Under the pieces are notes generated by a model that made no database searches, was not told the DNA's origin, and was given only the letters and a program-made list of their open reading frames with translations. Shown here in pieces: positions 57,232 to 64,000 of a stretch of DNA of 64,000 bases. The DNA comes from Adineta ricciae. Lineage: Eukaryota > Rotifera > Eurotatoria > Adinetida > Adinetidae. The position numbers and the translations under genes were made by a program. The stretch is from contig CAJNOJ010000029.1 in NCBI GenBank assembly GCA_905250025.1, positions 62,001 through 126,000 of the forward strand, given 5' to 3'. How positions within the stretch are numbered: position 1 is the stretch's first letter; every line of letters starts with the position of its first letter.

Positions 57232-57807
57232 GATTGATAATCTTTGCTTGCTAACAGATAAGGATCAGAACTGACTTGAAATGTATGTATATATATCTAT
57301 GGGAATGGTTTCAGAGAATGCCATAAGAACGAGCATATATATATATATATATATGGTGAACGGAGAGAAAAGACTAGCATTTAAAGATTCAAGGCGGACA
57401 ATTCATCTGGTATGTGTCTTCTATTGATCACATTTCTTCTAGTAATTACATGATTTGTCATGTTTGAAAGAAGATCGATTCAATTAGCTGGTTTTGTTGA
57501 GTAATACCAGATACCTTGTCTTGCATATTTTAAATTGAATTCTGCTCATTTTTATCTCTGTTCATCGGTCATGGATTGTCAACTCTGCGTCAGTCAATGT
57601 TATCGATGACAGTGGAACTCATATTCTATTCAAAACGATCTGAGTATACTATATATTAGGTGATGAGCGGTGAACCTGTACCTACAGTGAAGTAGTATAT
57701 TTAATCGAATAATTCCAAATGTAATATTTAGTAAAGAAAGTTTAGTAACTATGCTAGATCAGTCTTTTTTAAATGAAATTAGAACTTTCGCTTTGCGATT
57801 ATCAATG
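57232..57807. other. Intergenic with TA microsatellite
   Basis: Upstream of the neuropeptide gene and downstream of urocanase, both on minus. (TA)n lies at 57334-57354, plus a shorter run near 57284-57298. Confidence 0.6.
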
Positions 57808-60468
57808 TCACATGGATAATTTCTTCAAACATTCTTTCGTTATGTCATTGGGTAATGTTACTTTCAATTTAGATTCTTTGCCCATCGCGCGTTCCACTGT
57901 TTGACGAGCATTCTTATTTCCTGACCATGAACGTCGACTAACACCATTGATAACATCCCAGTATAACATTTGTCGAATATTCTCATCCGATTTTGTACTT
58001 CCATCAAGAAACATGCCGAAACCACCTAAATAGAGAATATCAGTTGTATATTTTGTCACAGAATGAGACGTTCTTTACCATTCATAACTTCGCCAAAACC
58101 TACACCGCCACCGTTATGCAGTGCTACCCAAGTTGCACCACGAAACGCATCCCCGATGATATTCTGTACTGACATATCTGAAAGAAAGTGAATTTGGAAT
58201 GAAGTCGACTTGATTCATTTTGACATACCAGCACAGAATGCAGATCCATCTTCCACATTGGATGTTTCACGAAAAGGCGAATCTGTTCCAGACACATCAT
58301 GATGATCTCGAGAGAGAATAACTGGACCTTTCAAGCGGCCTTCTCGGATCGCTTGGTTGAATGCCAAGCCAATATTGATTCGACCTATTTGATCTGAATA
58401 GAGAATTCGTGCTTGCGAGCCAACGACTAATTTAGCTTCATTTGCTTGTCGAATCCATTTTAAATTATTGTCATATTGCTCCAAGACATTAGTTGGAGCT
58501 ATACAAACAAGAATTTACATTTGGAAAACATATATGATGCTACACTTACTATTTTCTGCCAACATGAGTTTTTCAATGACATCTCCAGCAATTTTATCCG
58601 TTTGTTGAAGATCACTTTCTAAGCCAGATGCACACACCCATCTAAACTAAAGATAAACAGTGTTTCATATAAAGTACAATCTAACCGAAATGGACCGAAG
58701 CCAAGTGAGAATATATCTCCCATAATATCTTGGACATATGATGGATATTTGAAACGAATACAATGCTGTTCACCACTACCACCAACCGGCGCACCTTTCC
58801 AACAGAAATACAATTTTCATACTGACCTTCATCAGAGAATTTGAATTCTACCTGCACGTTTAGCTGTGAGCAAGAATGCATTTCCGTAGTCGAAAAAGTA
58901 CATTCCACGTTCATGTAGTTTATCAATAGCTGCAATTTGTCGTCGAATGCTAAGTGTGATAAGGCAGAAGAAAGTCAAAGCAGAATTGATATACAGAGTA
59001 AGGCAACCTTTCGTGAACAAGCTCCTTGAATTTTTCGGGATCACTTTTCATGCATCGTCGAGCTTCATCATAGGACAACTATAATCTTGTAAAATAAAGG
59101 AGCTAAGCGGTAAAGACTATTTATTTACTTGAACTGGATAATATCCTCCAATATATGGATCGTGACATGATGTTTGATCAGATCCAAGATCCACTAAATT
59201 GTCTTCTTCTTGTGCTAAACGTTCCCTAAACACGATTGTTTTCATATGACAAACTACAAGAAAATATGTTCTTACCACAAATCGACGACATTTCCAACAT
59301 AGCCAATTGAAGTCGAAAGTTTCTTTTCTCGACACACTCGAATACGATCAATCAATTGATTAAGATCATAGATCAATTCTTGACACCAGCCTTGTGCGTG
59401 TCGTTTTTTCGCTGCATCTTCGCTCACTTCTGCAATTACACCAACGCATCCGAGAAGTTGACATGCTTTTGGTTGAGCACCAGACATGCCACCCATGCCC
59501 GACGAAACGAATACTTTTCCACCGAGATCATTTGAATCGAATTTCTTTCGCACAGCGTTCATGATTGTAATCTTACAGAAATATCCTAAGTTTACTAAAT
59601 CCAAAATGAGATTTTGATACGTACGAATGTGCCATGTACGATTCCTTGTGGACCAATGTAACAGTACGATCCCGCTGTCATCTGACCATACATAGTACAG
59701 CCAAGTGCAAACATACGTTCGTAATCACTTATTGACGAATAATTCGGAATGACCTAAATTATGATAAATACTTTTTTCATACTAGATTTCAAAGTTCATG
59801 AACGTACCAGACCATTTGTAATGACAACACGTGGAGAAAATTCCGTTCTCGTTGGAAACAAACCCATCGGATGTCCTGAATACATTACAAGTACTTGTTC
59901 ATCTGTCATAATACTCAAATAATTCATCACTAATAAAAACTAAAACAAACATCATTGATTTTCCTTTTCAAGTCAATAAGCGACTGCGATATTTTACTTG
60001 AGCCCAATTCGAAAAGATTTGCCCATTTCCACCGTATGTGACCAATTCATCAGGAAATTGTGCCACTCTTTTATCCAAATTATTCATTATCATTAACATA
60101 ATTGCGGCAGCTGCTTTACATTTACATGTATACTCATCAATAGGGTACGCACGCATATCAATATCGGGTTGAAATCGATACATGTATATATGCCCATACG
60201 TATCCAATTCGTATTTGAATTCATCGACCAAATGTACTTGAACTTTGGCCGGAAAATAACGAAGTGCATTTTTAATCGCTAACTAAAAGTCAATGATTTC
60301 CATTTTCAGATTCGAAAAATTCGATTACGTTACTTTGCGTTCTTCGTTGGATAACGATGATTTTCTGTAGGGTGCATGTGGAACATCTGTACTACGAGAT
60401 TTCTTTGGCGGTGGTAAAGGATCCAATGGTAATCCTGCGCAAAGTTTTCTAAGGATTTCACTCGCCAT
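57808..60468 (-). CDS. UROC1: Urocanate hydratase (urocanase)
   Basis: Second step of histidine breakdown: urocanate to imidazolonepropionate, using NAD. Thirteen minus-strand exons: 60334-60468, 59998-60282, 59808-59939, 59625-59753, 59276-59571, 59129-59225, 59008-59078, 58852-58949, 58686-58794, 58550-58641, 58229-58498, 58079-58177, 57808-58025. The product is 676 aa, the same length as I recall for human UROC1. Marks: RFQPDIDMRAYPI, LVTYGGNGQIFSNWAQ, VMYSGHPMGLFP, FVSSGMGGMSGAQ, VDLGSDQTSCHDPYIGGYYP, KYPSYVQDIMGDIFSLGFGP, LSRDHHDVSGTDSPFRETSN, ALHNGGGVGFGEV. An apparent frame break at 58830-58850 disappears if 58795-58851 is spliced (RAG|APVGG). A splice acceptor (tttgtttcag) abuts the ATG. 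Confidence 0.96.
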
Positions 60469-60723
60469 CTGAAACAAAAACAAATGCGTAATTTTGATCC
60501 TTTTATAGGTCGAGCTAATGACGACTAAAATACCTGCGCAAACAGAACACACCCTCCGAAATAAAGACATGTGATCTATTATTCGATGGAGAGTAAATGA
60601 TTAAAGAAAAAAAATAGTCGAATGTGTGATGCACTCAACCGTAACTAGCTTAACTTTTGTGCATAATTTCAGTCAAATGATGAGAAAAGAGCGCTTTTTA
60701 ATAAATCGCCAAAATTATTTATC
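60469..60723. promoter_or_regulatory. Compact divergent promoter, urocanase / dynein
   Basis: 255 bp lie between two divergent start codons. The pyrimidine-rich acceptor of the urocanase leader occupies the left edge. No TATA-like or other element is convincing. Confidence 0.45.
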
Positions 60724-63700
60724 ATGAATACAGATATTCGATCGACTGATGAACGAAAAGTTCAAGAAGAAGAAACTCTTGCAAATACAACAATCAATAG
60801 TGTTCATACATTTCTTTTTGATATCTTAGCATTCTTTTTTAATTCTCAAACAAATCTAATTGTAGAGTACTGTCAAGAAACACAAAATGTATGTGAAAAA
60901 TATGTTGACGTCGACTAGAGAGGTTGCTAGTTGATTTCAGTGGACTCCCATTCAACGATTTATAAACGATGAAAGCACACATATCTTGCCTATCTTTTTC
61001 TGTGATCTTCAAGAACGAAATCGTCTTAGTAAAGGATCAACCATTGGTAAATATAATCTCTTGTGGTAGTACAAATCATAAATACTCAGCTTCAATTAGT
61101 TCTATCGAATTTCAATCGAGCTACGAAAATTGAAGAAGCTTGCATAGAAGTATGTTGATCGTATCGATACATTCTCTTGTTTATTGTCCATGTAATGCTA
61201 GATAGGAATTGATAAGCCATTCGAAGATGGTGGTGTGATATTTCTTAAACCAAATACCGTGAAATTAACAGAGAAGAACTATAAGAATGTAGTATAGGAA
61301 AACGTTTTCGAATTTGATTCGATTTCTTTCTTTAGGAATTGATTGTTTTCTCGATGAACTTTGATTTGCCAAATTTTGATCTCATGACCAATCTCGAAGT
61401 TCAATTATCTAGTTATCTACCATCGATAAAGAGAGCGGATGAATGGAAACGATTGAATCTCGTCAATGAAAATACGCATCGAATTAAATTTAACCTAATC
61501 TATCAGATGGAGCAAAATGTCGATTTCCTTCGAACAGTTCATACGTCATTGATAGATCGTATACAATTATCAAATGTACCCATGCGCTTACAACATGATA
61601 CACAAGAGATCATTCATCCGAATTCATTGTTACGTTTTGCTCAGGACACAGAATTGGTTCAACAAGCGGAAGAGACAATGCTGGATTGGATAAGAGAGAT
61701 TCAGCAGGTGCAGAAGTTCGTTCATTTATTTTGATAGAATTTCTTGTCTGTTTTGTTAGTTCTATCGAAAGAGTGTATCCATTCGACAAATGAATTCGAC
61801 TACGGGCCCATTGAACGAACTAGCATATTGGAGGAAGCAAATGCTCCAGTTACATTCTCTCATCAGTCAACTTCGATTACCTCCTAATCGTGCAGTTATT
61901 TATCTATTGAATATCGTTGCTAGTCCTCGTTCAATTGTTCGTAGAAGAAAATACGTTTGTTAGAAGAGAAGAGCTCTGTTTTCTTTAGGAATGGAGAGAA
62001 ATTGATAAGAAATTAACGGAGAGTATGAACGAAGCACGTGACCATTATAAATACTTGATGATTCTGGCGAAATACATTGGTCCACTCTATTCAACTGAAC
62101 CCGTAATATAACATTCATGCAATACGGATTTTCTTTTACACTTTCACTGATTTCAGTATGTAATTCAAGAAAGTCTGCCCAGTCTTCTAAATACCACCGT
62201 GCTTATCAACTCATGTTCCGAGATTTATTCGAAACCAGATAAAATAGCTGCTCTACTTGTGACTGTAAGTTCAGTAGACTATGCTTTCTTTCCCTCACAC
62301 AACTCTCGCAACAGATTACCAATCAAATTGTAATCAGCAGCAAAAACTATCTCACCAATAATCATACAATCGACCTTCGTCTACTGAATACAAAAGAGTT
62401 GTTACAACGTATTGAGAATGTTCATAATTTATATATCACCTATCAAGAGGTTTTCCTGAAAACGAAGCAAAGAATTGAAAATCAATATGCTGATCAAAGT
62501 TCCAACCATCTATCTGAACGTCATGTCCTTGGTAAACTAGCATTTCTTGATCAACGTTTGTCTAAAGTATAGGACTTGAATGTCATTCGATGTTCTCGTT
62601 ATCAAACATGTTTATTTAGCTTCGAGAAATTATCGCATCGTTTGATATCTATTCGTTGCTATCCCAATCACGAATCGATGGTCTTGAACAGATTGCTCAC
62701 ATGTACAAGAAAGCGCAAGCAGAATTTTTAGCTCTAAAACTCGATTTCTTCAATCCGGATGATCGACAATTCGATACATTTTACAATAAATTAAACCAAA
62801 TCCTCTCAGACGTTGATGTAAGATCAAATTGTCCACCGTTTTCTTATGTGAAATAGTTTCCCGTTTAGCAAAGGCTATATCAAACTTTTCATAAAGATCT
62901 TTATCGTATACTTCGTTCACCATCCCATAATTCTTCGAATGCATTAAAATTCTTGATACGCTACGAGAATCTTCATATACCTTTCTTTGATTCCAGTGAA
63001 TTTCTAATCGATCTTCTTCACTGGTACGAAAAAGAGGAGCTTCAAGTAACACAAACATCTAATTCGATATTTTGCAACTAGAACCTTTCTTTTCCATAGA
63101 AAGTGAAAAACATTTATAATAAGTGTCGAAGTACACCGACCATCGAACGAGACCACTCTCCGATTATTGGTACGGCGGAAAGAAGATGATATTTTGAACA
63201 AAACTAATTTTAGGTCGAATTTTATGGGCAAGACGAATGTACAAACGTATCCAAAATCCTTATGTTGAATTTCTCAAACGATCAGAATTGAAAGAACATT
63301 CCCTGATGACAAATCTCACGAAGAACTTTATGACTGTCGCAAATGGATTTTCGATCTACGAACTTCTCTATCATCGTCACTGGTTCGTGATCTTCGAGTT
63401 GATGCACGACGTATAGAGATTGAAGAAAGATTTTAGGTACAACTCACTGCCTGATATTGTCAATGTCATGTGTAATCCTGTTCTCGTTCGACAAAATCTC
63501 CTCCGACAATTGTATATCAACTACGATCCGTTGATTGATGTTATTCTCCATGATTGCGAATTACTAGTACGATCATCAATTACAGTACCGGATTTGGGAT
63601 ACAATCTACTATTAGAAAAAGATCGAATTCAGTTATCCTATGAGAGATTGAAAGTAACATGAAAACAGTAAAGAGATACGATAGGATAATGATTATGTTG

Positions 63701-64000
63701 TAGAAATTACTGAAAGATCTTTCGGTTTTACTAGCAAAAGCACACCCAACAAGTTATGAATTGGTTGAAAAAGTCATGACACAAGTAAGAAGCATCGAAA
63801 TTCCTTGTTTAAACTCGTTATGATTAGGTTGATAATACACTTGCTATTGGTTTGAATCGTCTCAATTGGCTGTCGAAAAACCTCGATGAATTATTTCTGC
63901 CTGCTGAAGAAAACATTGCTTCGATGTCGGATTTTCTTGGTCAAATATCTTCGTTGATCATTCATCGCATCGAGGAGCCCATCCATGAAGTATCTCGTTT
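60724..64000 (+). CDS. Axonemal-type dynein heavy chain, N-terminal part (runs off the window)
   Basis: Motor subunit of ciliary dynein; the window holds the tail (DHC_N1) region. Sixteen exons keep frame: 60724-60888, 60941-61046, 61100-61149, 61202-61288, 61336-61707, 61760-61936, 61989-62102, 62157-62264, 62315-62566, 62620-62817, 62869-63045, 63100-63169, 63214-63382, 63437-63653, 63704-63784, 63828 onward. Family blocks: STTGPLNELAYWRKQMLQLH, EWREIDKKLTESMNEARDHY then KYLMILAKYIGPLY, VTNQI at exon 8/9, FDIYSLLSQSRIDGLEQI, DVDQRL, IIGRILWARRMYKRI, ELLYHRHWYNSL and LYINYDPLIDVILHDCELL. The start MNTDIRSTDERK may not be the true one. The motor domain is beyond the window, so the class (for example DNAH5/8 or DNAH9/11) is not settled. 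Confidence 0.88.

Noticed and set aside
58795-58851. Apparent frameshift in urocanase between RAG and the next block
   Set aside because: A 57-bp GT-AG intron removes it exactly and restores RAG-APVGG; no mutation is needed.
60941-63700. Dynein heavy chain looks broken by many stops and frame changes
   Set aside because: All breaks coincide with 46-60-bp GT-AG introns with correct phase, so it is an intact multi-exon gene.

Overview
The window looks like nuclear DNA of a bdelloid rotifer (an Adineta- or Rotaria-like animal). It is AT-rich and gene-dense, and its genes are clearly animal. Most introns are about 50 bp and genes sit on both strands a few hundred bases apart. Several start codons are preceded directly by a splice acceptor. 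Two genes, a DUF488 protein and an arylamine N-acetyltransferase, belong to families commoner in bacteria and fungi, which fits the known horizontal-gene load of bdelloids. The species call is inference; no rRNA or tRNA was found.

Layout. 1-9 kb: tail of an organellar release factor, a helix-rich unknown protein, an erlin, a PINCH (five-LIM) protein with a long new N-terminus, a core-1 galactosyltransferase, SMIM14 and a smoothelin-type CH protein. 9-20 kb: a Ras-like GTPase without a G3 motif, a four-helix membrane protein, two rhodopsin-family receptors and a double-SH3 protein. 20-30 kb: a selenophosphate synthetase with an in-frame UGA and a SECIS-like hairpin, followed by RMND5A, an Emi1-type F-box protein and protein phosphatase inhibitor 2. 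The last three, plus the SEPHS first exon, appear twice, as two 4.3-kb copies meeting at a single N. This is most easily read as two unmerged allelic contigs. 30-36 kb: DUF488 protein, eIF2B-beta, alpha-catulin. 36-48 kb is the accessory part: a 24-bp minisatellite and a membrane-anchored protein made of eight near-identical cysteine-rich exons. That gene carries a foldback element and a second contig-overlap artefact in its last intron, and is followed by 3.4 kb without a gene. 48-64 kb: UFL1, NAT, a TINAG-like pseudo-peptidase, a neuropeptide precursor (PSWAxV-amide), urocanase and the first 16 exons of a dynein heavy chain.

The genes are mostly unrelated housekeeping and cell-biology functions. 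Themes that recur are ubiquitin and UFM1 ligation (RMND5A, Emi1-like, UFL1), adhesion or cytoskeleton (PINCH, catulin, smoothelin-like, dynein) and peptide signalling (two receptors, one peptide precursor). All exon structures were built by hand from GT-AG (one GC-AG) signals, frame continuity and remembered family sequences; no search was run.
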